Source: Zhengitettix transpicula (lineage: Eukaryota > Arthropoda > Insecta > Orthoptera > Tetrigidae). From it: DNA of 64,000 nucleotides. The position numbers and the translations under genes were made by a program. Positions 44,892 to 64,000 of the stretch are shown here, in pieces. The first letter of the stretch is position 1. Each line of letters opens with the position of its first letter. The stretch covers positions 18,924,307-18,988,306 of the forward strand of contig CM073594.1 of assembly GCA_037074705.1 (NCBI GenBank). Reading direction: 5' to 3'. Under the pieces are notes generated by a model. It was not told where the DNA came from. It ran no database searches and worked only from the letters and a program-made list of their open reading frames with translations.

Positions 44892-47800
44892 TTAACTGGC
44901 AGCTGAGCAGGCAGTTCCATCCTTGTTGTGTGCTTTCATCTGCTTCTGGCGCATTAAATCAGCATCTCTGAAAAAAAAATTATAAATTTGAGTGATAGAC
45001 ATGCGAAAGGTATACAGAAAAACTTTAAAAAATACTGATTAAATATTTAGGCAAAAATAATGTTTTGGTTGTAAGTACAAGAAAAATTATCTAAAAAGTG
45101 TACACCCACAATTCAAAAGTTATGGTTTATTATATTAAGAAAAAGTGAAAATTGAAATATAATTCTATGAAGCTGTACTGCGAGATTTAAATTAATTTTT
45201 TGCTATTATTTAGATGTAAAAATACAACTATTAACAATCATTCCAAGAACAAAGGCTTTCTCAGTGTATGTGTATGTAATTAGGATTCCAACTGTGTTGA
45301 AATAACATGGCATTTCGATTGCAGTCACTGCCATCATCTTCAAGTGAGGATGATAGCAGCGACCACCATAAAAAAATGTCATGTTATTTCAATGTTTTCA
45401 CACAGTTGGAATCTTGAGAACTATCATTCCAAGGAATTATTTTTTTAGCATTTTTCGGTCCCACGTGCAGCTTTACAAATCACTTTGCACTAATCCTGAA
45501 ATTTTAAAATACAATTATATTCAAAATCCACTAATAGTCCAGTGAAATAGTTCTCAAGAAGGGAAAATAGAATAATTTTTTGTAGTTGTGATAATTGGTA
45601 CAAAAATATTGTTTGGTTTCAGGTTTGCAAATAACAATTTTGTATGGAAAATTTTCTGTAATTTATGGGTATTCATTTCATTTTAGGTTTCTAAAAAAAC
45701 AATATATTCATCTATTGCAAAAGTTGAGTAAGTATTAAAATAAAGAGTATAAAATTTCCTATAATTTTTGTCCTTCAAGTTTTTCTGTCCAATCAATGGT
45801 TCAGTCACTACATTACACATTATAAACAAAACAAAAAATGGTAAAAACAGGGTTTTTAAAAATTCCCCCATATCATTAATTTTTGTAAAATTATAACCAG
45901 AAGAGGATAAAATATATTTCATATATTGTCTGATCAACTGTCCCACAGCTAGCATGCATCTAACTGAGAGGCAAATATAAAATGCAGCTAACTAGCTTTT
46001 TTTTTAATTAAAATGTACAGTGGATCACCAGTCTTAATATAGAATACGGTTATTGCTAGTTAATATGTTTATGAGGCATAGAAGGTTGAGTGGCAAGGAG
46101 ATTATATTGAATGTCAATGACAAAGGAACAGTGTGTCGATAAAATGAACAGTTTCTGAATTATTCAACAGGAAAACTAACATTTGAGTACTGCAATTCAG
46201 CATTAGACAGTATCAAACTGCTATAAATAGTAGGTATTGCCCAAGATGGTACTTCAAAGTATCTACACTACCCGGTTGGAATTACGAGAGAACTTCATCC
46301 AGCAACTACACTGGGAAAACCTACGTTCCTTATTATCTTTATATAGTTGCATTTAAAATGGTGAATTATGGCATTCAGCCTTAATGTACTTCACAATTGC
46401 CAACACTACGAGACAGCGGGCTTTAATTAGAAAAATTAAATTTTCCAATGTTTAACCTCTGTTTTCTCTGCTCCAGAGTCAGTCCTTTGTTGGAGTCTTT
46501 ATCATTTGATCCTTTTCTTTTCTGCTGTTCCTGAAGTTTCTTCTGGTTCTTCATACGGGCTAACTCACGCTGATTACCACCTGGTGACAAATTTAGTAAT
46601 TGTTTGAGGTTGAAAGAATATACAAGTTCAATATTATGAAATACATAATCCCAAACTTTTATTTAGTTTTCCGATTTTATGCAATGTTTAGAATGCAGAA
46701 GATACTTCAAAAAGGTAATTTGCATCATATTTTAGAGCTGAAGGGAAAGTGTGTTACTTAACAAATATGTGATACTACAAGACAAATAAGTATAGTCTTG
46801 AAAAACAATGACCAGATTAACCTCAAGTATTCTATTATATTAAATGCCTATTTGGTAGAAATTTCTCTTATATTTAATCGGAAATACGTTGGGTCATCCG
46901 AATCCTCTAGTAGGATATTTTGACCTCTTATTTCCATCGGCTCGTGGATTATAACGGTTATAATCCATGACTGAAATTCCCGCTTTTGACCTTCCTTAAT
47001 GTCTGGAAAGAACGGTGGTTTACGTGTTTCGTACGTTCTAAAATTTGAAAACTAGCGCTGCACAAGGTCTGCCGCCATTTTCTGACATATCGCGTTTAAT
47101 GACCACATAACTTACCATTCTGTTGAATTTATAAATAATATACTAACAATTGAACTAACACTCAATTAAAACTTTTAACTTAAAATTTATGCAGATCGAT
47201 GAAGACATCCGACAATTTACAAGATATAATATTTATTTCTCTCAGGTTTAACCAGGCAAAAAATAATAATTAATTTGCTATTGGAAAGGAAACTTGTGAA
47301 AATTCAAATAATATAATTCAATACAAAAGTTCGTTCTACGTAGCGCTTAATGAAGGTATTAATGGTGAGCCTGGAAAAGTTAGAACAATATTAATTACAC
47401 CAAAATTGAAGAATCCAAGAGCCCTAGATGGAATAGAATTATTACGAAGAACATACGCTATAGTTTACCTAAATCTACACAAGCAATTTCAAATGTTTGG
47501 CAATTGCATTGGTACAGGTAAACTTTAGTATATTTATTTATGTATTTAATCAACAAATGGGCAGTTTGCCAGCAGACAGATTCTACATATATTTTTTAAT
47601 CTGATAACATACAATGATTCTGGAAGATATTTTCAGAAGGTTTTCATGAAAATTAAAAACGCTATTTTATTATTCCAATGTCAGAGAAAATAAAAAAAAT
47701 TAAAATACAATTATCATATCAGATCCAAGTATCAAATTTCACAGTAGCATTACAATCTACTTATTTTACATGACGTACAAGAAACTGTAAACATTTGCCC

Positions 47801-48365
47801 CAGTATACAATATGACGACAAATTACCAGTTTCCTGCAAATCTTATAACAATTCACATATATGGACTTTAGTACTTACTTATACAATAAAACAAATCTTG
47901 AAATATTAAAGTTCCCGATTACATTCGAAATTCAATGTACCATATCAAAGCATCAATTCTTAACCCACTGGCGTTCTGTAAAGATTAGCCGAAACATTTC
48001 ACAACAGAGAGAGAGAAACTTACAAACAAGGATGTTTGTTGTTATCATATTGAAATTTCTCGATATTTTCGTTATCTTGTGCGCGTCAAAACTTTCACAA
48101 AAACAGTTACGAGACCTTGAGTTATTAAGAGGCTTTCTCCCATTATTTCACAATCTCTAAAATTAAAACATATTAAACAACTGATATAAGTTACAAGTTC
48201 CTGTGCTGGAATAAACCAATAATTTTATAAAAAGAAACATGTACACACACTTTCATCGAAGATTGACAGTGATTAATTGTACAAGTTTTTTGTGGAATTG
48301 TATATTTTACGTCCACAAATGTCGACAACTTTTACAGTAAATATACATATATACTTACGGGTCAT
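44892..48365 (-). CDS. SERF / 4F5 small EDRK-rich protein
   Basis: A small, highly charged protein of the SERF family (SERF1/SERF2, MOAG-4), which binds amyloid-forming proteins and nucleic acids and changes their aggregation. Exons in transcript order: 48365-48359 (7 nt: ATG ACC C), 46580-46457 and 44967-44892 (stop TAA). The junctions join in frame (phases 1 and 2) with good donors gtaagt and gttaaa. The 68-residue product begins MTRGNQRELARMKNQKKLQE, the family signature, and continues with KGLTLEQRKQRDADLMRQKQ. The usual length is 59-68 residues. The last residues (HNKDGTACSAAS) lack the Glu/Lys-rich end of the vertebrate proteins. The first coding exon is tiny and is recognised only because it supplies the exact missing residues and phase. 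Intron 1 is 1.8 kb and intron 2 is 1.5 kb. Confidence 0.92.
45284..45413. mobile_element. Foldback element in SERF intron 2
   Basis: 'gattccaactgtgttgaaat' + 'aacatggcattt' is mirrored by 'aatgtcatgttatttcaatg' and 'cacacagttggaatc'. The centre is a second palindrome: 'gcagtcactgccatcatctt' against 'gaggatgatagcagcgac'. The right arm has about six extra bases. It is a non-coding MITE-like hairpin distinct from families B and C. Confidence 0.75.
46945..46967. repeat. Perfect 23-base palindrome in a CpG-richer patch
   Basis: tggattataac-g-gttataatcca has two 11-base arms around one base, within SERF intron 1. The neighbourhood (about 46880-47110) is richer in CpG than its surroundings ('gtttacgtgtttcgtacgtt') and holds 'gccgccattttc', a YY1-type motif common in promoters. 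A binding site for a dimeric regulator or an alternative promoter is possible. It is inference. Confidence 0.45.
47274..47517 (+). other. Unassigned open stretch ending in a splice-donor-like site
   Basis: Within SERF intron 1, on the opposite strand, a frame without start ATG is open from 47274 to a TAG at 47526-47528. It ends in 'GGTACAG|gtaaac' at 47517/47518. The translation ALNEGINGEPGKVRTILITP, then ALDGIELLRRTYAIVYLNLH, looks less like random AT-rich translation than its neighbours. No convincing acceptor precedes it, and I recognise no family. It may be an exon of an unseen gene, a relic, or chance. Confidence 0.15.
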
Positions 48366-50642
48366 ATTTTTAGCCTTGGTCTCCGACTATCAAGTACTAA
48401 ATTAGGCCAAGTATTGGGAATTTACACCCTAGCACACCCCACTAGACTGATTCCTGGATTCGTTTACTCAACTTTGGTCAGCGACGATTTGCCTTCGTTC
48501 CCTCTCCACGCGCTGCTTCGTTCCGTGAGGAAGGCTGTGACCTCGATCATAGTCCCAAATGTTATCGGTTTAAACATGGTCACAAATTATTATATAAACT
48601 ACAATATTAGTTATACAGAATATATTGTTATAAAAGTTTTGAGAAATATTACGTATACAATATACCAGGTCATTAAACGTCACCATAGTAGAGAAAAACA
48701 AAATAGACCCCAGGTAATTTTATAGGTCATATATTGTTGAATAAATTTATATATATATATCAAGAAAAACAACCGCTTATTCAAATTCACTATTCATATT
48801 TTTAAAAAAACGTTGCTTGACAGTTCACGTGGATAATAATTGTTAAATCAAATTAGATTTGTCAAAATTTGGTTCAGTTGAAAAGTTATATGGTACTCAA
48901 ATATTTACTGAAAAAAGTTAAAAAGAAGAGAAACTCAATGAAGTGCCTGGAACTGTATAGTTAGATACTGCATCCAACTTTTTAGACTGAATTTCAGGCC
49001 TCTCCTAGTTCAACAGACAATGTAAACCAAATGTAATCTAAACTACAGTATTGTAATTATCAAACACAAGAATAACTTATGTAAACCAAACAAATTATAC
49101 TGTCAGAGTATATAATTTGTTTCTTTTATACAAAATGCATTATTTCAATTAATACTAAAAAAAAAGTGTGTGAGACAAGCAGTCTATTAATTTAATGCCT
49201 GTTTTGTGAGGAAAAGCATTGCCTTTCCATGTTCTCCATTCATTATTTACTGAATTAATTCAGAATAAAGAAATAGGTGTTGTCGCCCCATACTCTTCAC
49301 AAATATGCTTAGAATGTTCTATTACATTTAAGTGACGGAAAACACTATATTTATATTTTACGTTAGAATTTAATATATTATTTTAAAGATGTGAATATGA
49401 AGTTGATTAATTTTGCCATTGATTAAGAATTTAATGTCATTTTAAAGGTTCGAATAAAATGAAGATTATGAGAGAGAAATTTCCCAACACACTAATGAAC
49501 CATTGAGAAATATTTTCAGGAACAAAATTGGTTATTGGATCAAAGAAAAGCTATTTTACCATGGATATCACAGGTACATATACCAACAAACTACAATCAA
49601 ATGCATGTTATGAAAAATAACATATATATTTAAATGCATATATTCAAATCTGAAAAAATTTTAATTAAATTAAATCAAACCTGTAAATTTGTATTATTTA
49701 ACTAAGTTTTTGTCAATTACTAATTTTTCTTTTACCTTTTGCTTATATAGGTATATTATCTTAAGAAGTCCAAAAGTTGTGGACTGAATGTTGTAATTAT
49801 ATGATTTTGTGTTTTAATTAATCAATACATTTTTCTGACATGTCTGGCTGGTTTTTGTTTCATTTTTTATGTTTGTTAAAATTCACAATAATGTACTTGT
49901 AGAAGTCTACTTATTTTGATAAGATTACTTCATTTCTGATCCCAAGACACTAAATAACACTATTACAAGAATTACTAAAAGACTACTCCAGTACAATTCC
50001 AAGATAGTAATGGTAACACACCTTATTACAGAAAATAGAATAAAACCACTAAAAGATAACTGCTACCAGAAAAGCTACCAAAATAAGTTCCGTTTAGTTC
50101 ATCCCTGTACTGCAAGTCAATAAATTGAAATTATATTCAATAAATTCTTACCACCTGAAGTTTAAAAACCTCCAAGAGACTAGTTTAATAAAACTGGCAT
50201 TGATCACTTCATCCTACAATAATGAGGAGAGGATATTCAGAAGTGCCATTTCTTGACCTTCTTCAAGCCACTTATACTTTATTGAACTGTGAAAAAACAA
50301 ACAAAATATGATCAAAGATAAGTTAAGGAATTAATTGCTTGAATGGCTAGTGATTGTGTCACCAATGCTCATAGTGCCAGTTTTATTGAATTTTCTTGTG
50401 TGTGGATGAAAAATGCCTAGGTTTTTATGAATAAAATACAAATATTACCCTAAATATGAGTAAATTTAAAAATATAAATATATTTATAAAATATTTCATC
50501 AATAAAACATTATATAAAAATCCATATAAAGCATTTGGGAAAAATTCATGCAAATATAGCTGTAACAACTCTAAAACTTTTAAAAACATAGTTAATAATT
50601 AAAATAACATCCAAAATTAATGATTAAAAAAATTAATTGTTT
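48366..50642. other. SERF 5' flank to TREX 3' flank
   Basis: The first tens of bases are the SERF 5' UTR and promoter on the - strand. The rest is AT-rich with no exon or repeat family. A + strand frame at 48414-48725 has no recognised domain. Confidence 0.5.
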
Positions 50643-53600
50643 CTAAGATAAAAGGCTTTTAACAGCATTGAAAGGTTTAGCATTTTCATCAACCCATTCA
50701 AGAAATCTTGGGCTCTCAGCAACTATGCACTGCATAAGGTTTAGGGCATCGTTTTCTGCTCTGTGAGATTCAATGGGATCCCTGTTAAATATATGTAGGT
50801 ATATATCACACAATCTAAATCTTTTCAATATTTTGTTGGCATCACCATCATTCTGTTCAGCTTTAAACAGCCGTTTTCTCACCCTGGTTCCAGTCTTCAC
50901 AGTTTCCTTTATTGCCTTTTCTTTAGTATATTTTATTTGACCACAAGTTTTTGGTGTAGTTTCTAGAATATTTTGTAGATCTTTATAATAACCTTCTCCA
51001 TTTGAAATATTTCCTGCCTCTTGGCATACATCTTTTTCACAGACTGACTTATTCTCTTTATGTTCACACTTCTCCACTTTGTCAGGTGTATTACTACATG
51101 ACTCAAAAGCCACCAAACTTTCAAGAAGTACATCATCATAGGAGGTCCAATTTGGACACAACAATTTGTCCTCGTTCAAAATGTTGTAAGGATCCTCTGC
51201 TTCAAAAATATCTTTGACAGCTTTTATCTCTGAATCGATTACATCTTCACTACTGATGTTTGAAATCAAATCTTTAACATCACTTTGTCTCAGAATGTGC
51301 GTAAATCCAGATAACGAGTCTGCACAAAAAATGGTATCCGGCAGTTTCTGAAATAATAAAAAGGCATTTCATCTAATGAGAAATTTGCATAATATCAATC
51401 CACATAAATAAAACAAAGCTTTAGGGTAAATAAATATCTAATTTACATGGAAGATTCATTTTTACCATGACTGAATTTTACAGTAATAAGTAATTTGAGA
51501 ACTTTCTCAATCCTTTAACACATTTATGCTGAACAACAATAATCTCAACAAAAATAGTGATGAATGTGAATTTTTTATATTAATTTTATTTTATACAATT
51601 GTTGATACAAATAAAATTGAAGTTGAAATATAAAGTTTCTTAAATTTTATAAATTTCAATAAGTCTCCAAAATAAATAACAAGTATATTATTGTAAAAAA
51701 TATAAAATTATACACAAGATACATTAGCTGCATACTTATATTTACACTCAATCTTTATATTGTTTAGTTTCATGAGTTCTGATAATATAATTTGAAATTT
51801 TATTTTGCTAAGTAGTTTTTAAAATTGGAAATCGCATTTCGTCATTCTGGAATAAATTTGGACTAATTTATTCTAGAAACATTCTACACCTCAAAAATTA
51901 AATATTTAATAGACGCTGTGAAAAACAATAGATCGGTGAAACAAGAATGTCAGAATCAACCATCATAATAGTAATATACAACTCAGATAAATTTGAAAGT
52001 AGAAACTTGCAGAACATGCATAGGAGATTAACCATAAATTTAACTTTCAATGAATTTTCAGAGTTGTCTATGAACCCCCATACCTTTTATATGAAATTTA
52101 AAGAATCTACACAGTATCAAACTAGAGTTATAATGCACTAGATAGTCCCCAATTTGTTCTCAAAAAGGTTAAATGTCTTAGGAACTGAGCAAACTAGTCA
52201 CTTACATCTTGAACTCTAAAATTATCAGCAAGACTCAAACATCCTCAATAGATGAGTCTGGAGTATATACAATTAAGTAGGTTTATTTTGGTAAAATAGT
52301 CACTCATGAATCTGGCTGTGATTCCTGATTTTTTCCCCCTGATGTTTTCTGAATGAATGTTGATTTTTCTTCCTTCTTTCACACATTTATAATTTCCTGA
52401 ATTAAAGACAATGACATGCTTGATGATAATCCGTCTTGTTCAATTGAAAGGCATGCTGCATTGTATTTTGTATTGTCATTGGTGCTTCAATTGGTAAGCC
52501 TGCAGAAAGTGCTGGGTACTGTCATGAAGCAGTTTTGTGAAGGAACAAGGCAAGTATGTGTCTGGGCTAAATACAGTACAGTTCATGTGCTGGGATGCTC
52601 TCATCTCAAAGAATTTGTTCTTGATGTATGAGGTGACTTGTGTAGCATAGTAATTCAAACCAAATGGTATAAAACATTAAACGATGCCTGTAGATATGGT
52701 TCTTGTAATATTGTTCGATATTATATTAAAGTTGTTGGAAAATTATCTTCAGTTTGGTGATTCTGCCTAAACTAACAAGTAACCAATTGATTGGAGGATA
52801 CAGTGGAGATTAACAATCACAATTTGAAGGGCAATATGGCAAAGTGGGACAAAATTTTAGGGTCTAAGCACCCTTCTTCAGGAATTTGTGCGCACAATTC
52901 AGACCTTCTTTTGTGATGAAAGCGGCTCAGACCTTTGAAAATTTGAAATATGTTTACTTCTCAGCCCAACTGTTGATTGCAACAAATTCACTGTAATTTG
53001 TCCTACCCTAATGTGTAATTTAATTTGACTGTGTCACATTTTCCTAAATAATATATATGTATACAATGGAAGATCTGACCAACATTAACTAAATATTAAA
53101 TACACCATCATCATCAAATTTAAAATCTACAGTGTCTCATTTGAACAACTTTTATTAGAAAGTAAAATAGAGTAAAGGAATATGCTCATATTATAAGTGG
53201 AAAATTAAAATACATTACTTTTCCAAGTCTCTTCAGCTCACTTTGAAGTATTGGGAAATCAAAACGTAAGCCATTGTGAGCTATGATACAAACTGGTTTT
53301 GGAAGTCTATCAAGAAAATCGTGCAGTATATTGAAAAAGCTCTCATCAAATGAATTGTATTCTTCTAAAAGATCGTTGCTTAAACCTGTAAAGTAAGATT
53401 TTCAGTCTGTGTTATCCTCCCAACATTTATGCATTAATAAATACAACTGACTTCTTAACAATTTTATAACAATCAAATTAAATTTTATACATTGTCTGTA
53501 AAATATTAACTTATATGGAGTCTTTCAATTAACCAATATATTTGGGGGAATGTTCTTTAAAGAGTAATGATAGTTTACTGATAATGGCTCAATTCAGATT

Positions 53601-53871
53601 TCACTAGAATCTTACCTGTAATATTTGTTGTTTCAGGTAATATCAGCTTGTTAGGATAGAAACATACATTCAGTTTCTGAAGAACTCTTGGTAATTTGGA
53701 AGGACTTCTTGATGCGTCAATGAGATGTTTTCTAACTGCAGCAAAAATTGATAATTCGGTAATTCTTGTTTTAAAATTTTCGAGATGTGGTAAACCAGTT
53801 GTTTCCAGGTCAAGCACAACAAATGATTTTATTAACAAAGACTGAGCATTCATGTTGCATATTCTATTCAT
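50643..53871 (-). CDS. TREX-type 3'-5' DNA exonuclease (DEDDh family)
   Basis: Degrades DNA from 3' ends; TREX1 relatives clear cytosolic DNA and TREX2 relatives act in repair. Exons: 53871-53616, 53385-53219 and 51347-50643 (stop). Phases are 1 and 0 with consensus borders, giving 375 residues. Exo I is FVVLDLETTGLP (Asp21, Glu23). The ITELSIFAAVRKHL segment follows. Exo II is VCIIAHNGLRFDFPIL (Asp128). Exo III is RDPIESHRAENDALNLMQC (His336, Asp341). CADSL, RLCDIYLHIF and WVDENAKPFNAVK also match TREX1/2. Vertebrate TREX1 has about 30 residues between the ADSL-type and IY motifs. Here about 155 acidic, Lys/Glu/Asn-rich residues with several Cys stand there, so there is a large insertion in exon 3. 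The TREX2-like short C-terminus has no membrane tail. The start ATG at 53871 is followed by further in-frame ATG at 53853; the first is chosen. The gene lies between the SERF and Src42A genes on the same strand. Confidence 0.93.
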
Positions 53872-54968
53872 ATTTTCGTGGTCAGAATTAGAGTTTCATA
53901 CAGCTTTGCACTTTAAAAATTATTTATGTCGATTCGTGCATCTCTTCACTATCTAATCATGTTTAAAATTATATAAAAATGTACTAACGTTTTTAGTTTA
54001 ATACTTGTCAAAAGTATAAATATTTACAAAGTCGTTTCAGCCGTTAAGCGTGAGTCGTACCAACATTTCAAAACAAAAGCTTGAAGTTAACACTCATAAT
54101 AAAATATTACGATTACGTGGCCAAAAAATATTAGAACAGTACCAAATCTATTATGTTTTTTAGCAATAAAACTAATTGTCATATTTTAAATAGGAACATA
54201 TATAATACGATTGAATTATTTGAGAGCAATTACAAAAGCAAACTGAGCGTTAATCGAAGAGTTTATCATCTATTAAACGTTCGCCACCTACTCAAGAGGT
54301 GTAATCGAAAACGCGCATCTAGAGGCTATAGGCCAAAAGGTCACAGTGCAAACTGAAATTACAAATCTCTGATTTCTCAGGGTCGGATGGAAACCTAACG
54401 ACAAATTGCACCACATTTCGAAATAGGTTTCGTTCAAAGCTATGCCCAGATGTCAACATATAAAACTTTTTAGCCAATCGGTTTGCTTCTACGTTCAAGT
54501 AGTATAAAATTATAGATCCGCAAAAATCGGATTTATTTTTAATATATATTAATACACTTTTTCTATAAGTAACTTTGCTGATACTTGTTACAGGTAAATT
54601 GAAAGGCAAATCTTAAGAAAATACACAGAGAATCTTGCTGCAAATGTTACTAAACTTAATCTTTTTGTTCATAAAAAAAATATATTTTACACTAAATTCA
54701 AATATATTTATGTATCTATAGTGGAAATAGCCGATGGAAATGTCCTCCATATTCATCACTGAAACCTAAGAATTCTTGGAAGTGTGGGAGCCCAAGAAAT
54801 GAATTTTTATTTACATGTTACATCTTGTACCTTTATATCAGAACATAAGCCACCAAACAATTGTTAAATTCCGTTTATGATTTTAAGGAAATTGAAATAT
54901 ATATTTTTCAATAACTACAGACCACAGCCAGCCGGTGCACATGGTGTAACACTCCTTCCCGAAAACTT

Positions 54969-55088
54969 GAGGAACAACCTTCAGTTCCTAATGGTGACAC
55001 CACACTTCACTTTCAGGTAAGCCACAACCTATCTCTCTCTTTCCTTTCCATACCAATATTGTAATTATTTTTGACAATGTCATATCCT
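54969..55088 (-). mobile_element. Family C fragment, right arm only
   Basis: 'gaggaacaaccttcagttcc' + 'taatggtgacaccacacttc' + 'actttcaggtaagccacaac' and the outer flank 'tttttgacaatgtcatatcc' match the right arm of the complete copies. The left arm is missing. It also carries the 'tttcag|gtaagc' splice-site pair. Confidence 0.8.
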
Positions 55089-56362
55089 TTATATATAATT
55101 ATATATTTCAACAGAAATTTGTATTAACATAATGTTCTTGATAGAATGTTCCAATCACTCCCTTTGTCAATGCTCTCTGTATATATTCATTCTATTAATA
55201 AACATTATTTTAGAAACTTCACTTTCCTTCCAGTCTCATTCTGGACTGACTTTCCCCTTGCATGCAATCCTACACTCCAAACTTAAGTCTATAATGGAAA
55301 TAAAAAGTTTATCTTTAACAAATAATCAATTATCTTCTGGTACATTTGAACCAATTCTAACATTAACATTGCAAGGAGCAATTTCTGTAAATTATTTAAT
55401 AATTCATTTTGGTAAATAAACTACCATATTATGGTTGTTAAATACTTTCACATGAAGCACCTTTAAGAGTTGTAAATAATATCATTTTTCAAAAACTGGT
55501 AACTTTGGCTAATGATGTGAACATTTTAGAGAAACCTATACTACTGTTCGCAGAAAATATTCACACTCAATGAACATTTATATAACAGAAATATAGTAAA
55601 ATGGTTGTAATAATGTCTTGAAAATGTGTGTATGCTCCAAAAATTGCTTCCTTTTCTTTAACAACTTATACAAATTGCATAACTTTTTACATGGACGCAG
55701 AAAACTTAAATTTACATAAGGTACACTTATCTTGTTGAAGAAAAAGGCCAGTATTAAATGTATAATTTTATTTTAACTAAATATTGTATAAACACTGAGG
55801 GATAGTAAAGAACAAATGAACAATTTGGGTGTTAAATAACTGTACTTAAAATTTGAAACTATTAGATCAGATCTTTTATCTTACATTTTATTCTTTGGAC
55901 AAAGAACAAAATGCATGATAAATTAACATTGTTCAGTTATTTTAAGAGGGGATGGAAGTTTCCCTTAAACTTTTATAATAATTATATAATAATAATAATA
56001 AATGACACTTAAAAATGAATAAAATCACAATTCTCATCAGAATGAACAGTTGAGTTATTTGTTTAGGACACATGGAAGATATGGAATGGACAATTGTGAT
56101 ATTGACACATGGCTTGGTAAAATCAATATTATAAATCCAAGAACAGTGAAATTACATTATTACCACTGTGTACTGTGCATCCTTTGTAAATCTAAATGTA
56201 TCAGGGCAGAAACAAATAACAAAGAGACAATTATCACATGATTTAAAATGCAATTACACAAACCATTAAAATAGGCTAAATTTTTAATAATGTGACTTGT
56301 GGACCCTTATAAATTCTTTTCTCATGTTACTACTTAATTTTCATGATTGAAATTGGTAAACA

Positions 56363-56368
56363 TTTATT
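56363..56368 (-). terminator. Possible poly(A) signal of the Src42A gene
   Basis: AATAAA on the - strand, about 755 bp past the kinase stop codon. Others may exist further on, so this is only a candidate. Confidence 0.3.
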
Positions 56369-57122
56369 TTTAAATACAGGGGTTAAACCCTATTAACTGG
56401 AATGGCAGTTTATACAAGGTAAACTTTATCAGGATGCACCAAAACCCACATGGTTCATGGCATATTATTGCACATCACATAAAGGTAGAGACAGTGGAAG
56501 CATAGTTCAGGAATATTGACTGATCGAACATTCCCAAATATGGCCAACAGAGGACTCTTCAGAACAAATCGTACCTGAAAGCTACAAAATAGACTAATTT
56601 TATGTTTACAAAGAAAATGTAGTAATTACAATAGCTTCATTAATAGATAGGAAGTAAAATATTAAAATAATATATTGCTGAGATTGAATCATCCCTTTAC
56701 TGAAAATAGTAGTAGCTTAAATTTTCATAACACAAAATACACATTTTCAGTATTTACGTAGTTTCACTGTTGTCATGATTCCTTGCAAAAAATACTGAAT
56801 GTTTACAACACAAAAAGCCTATAATATCGGCGAGAAAGTTTTCCCATATATTTGGGAACATCAGACACTCAATTTACCATCACACGTGCCATGTTTCGCT
56901 CATTGTGCAAGTTTTGCAAAATAATCACTAGAGGAAAAAGCAAGTCTTAAGTCATGGAAAGAGTATTGAACTTCACTGAAATCTACCACACTTCGGCTTA
57001 TCGGAGTCACAATCTGTACAAACGGCACTCAATTTGTAGGAAGGACCAGAAAGTCAAAAAAACTCTGTTCGTAGTGGTCCTCGCTGATTATACAGTTCCC
57101 CGTACTACACGGGAGCTCTGTG

Positions 57123-63910
<6,788 letters not shown>

Positions 63911-64000
63911 CTACAAAATATATTAAAATATTGAAAGTAAATGCACTTTTAGGTACTGGCAAAAGATGCAGAAATAAAGGTAACTGAACAAATGTTTTAA

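Larger units (their letters stand above)
53872..57122. other. TREX 5' flank and Src42A 3' UTR / intergenic
   Basis: AT-rich. No exon was found. A family C half copy is at 54969-55088. The right part is presumably the kinase 3' UTR (- strand). Open frames such as 55132-55419 and 54609-54319 have no recognised domain. Confidence 0.5.

Noticed and set aside
48414..48725. 103-codon + strand frame divergent from SERF
   Set aside because: AT-rich translation without domain, start context or splice support.

Overview
The window is nuclear DNA from an insect. It is AT-rich, has short exons in long introns, and is crowded with decayed mobile elements. The tyrosine kinase at the right end has the C-terminal tail of the insect Src42A group, and the other genes have clear insect or animal homologues. 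The repeat load suggests a large genome, perhaps of a cockroach, termite or stick insect. That placement is inference from style only.

Four genes are supported. (1) On the + strand, a glucose-6-phosphate 1-epimerase (aldose-1-epimerase superfamily) has six readable exons between 26891 and 37890. Its N-terminal exon or exons are not identified, though a GC-rich leader-type exon at 12980-13169 is a possible start. (2) On the - strand, a SERF/4F5 small EDRK-rich protein (48365 down to 44892, three exons, 68 residues) is complete. (3) On the - strand, a TREX-type 3'-5' DNA exonuclease (53871 down to 50643, three exons, 375 residues) is complete and carries a long insertion. (4) On the - strand, the 3' part of a Src42A-type kinase covers half of SH2 and the whole kinase domain (63910 down to 57123); its 5' part lies beyond the window. 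The splice phases agree at every internal junction I could check. The four proteins belong to unrelated processes (sugar-phosphate metabolism, proteostasis, DNA repair and immunity, signalling), so I see no joint pathway.

Layout: 1-26.9 kb holds almost only repeats. These are a roughly 300-bp tandem repeat, two copies of a repeat ending in a 'cccgggcaacgcc' box, a 1.4-kb element with about 200-bp inverted ends, copies of palindromic family B, poly(A)-tailed retroposon family A, a composite repeat near 12-14 kb, a LINE fragment with a (GATA)n tail, a tRNA-derived SINE, a hammerhead-ribozyme-like core and a possible solo LTR. From 26.9 to 38.2 kb is the epimerase gene, whose 7.5-kb intron is full of the same repeats. 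From 38.2 to 57 kb is AT-rich UTR and intergenic sequence around the SERF and TREX genes. From 57 to 64 kb is the kinase gene, with TA microsatellites and a foldback element in its introns.

The observation most worth a second look is at the end of the epimerase gene. The stop codon is followed, in the same frame, by 102 open codons of strikingly GC-rich sequence. That extension could be reached either by stop-codon readthrough or by a second AG acceptor 15 nt downstream.
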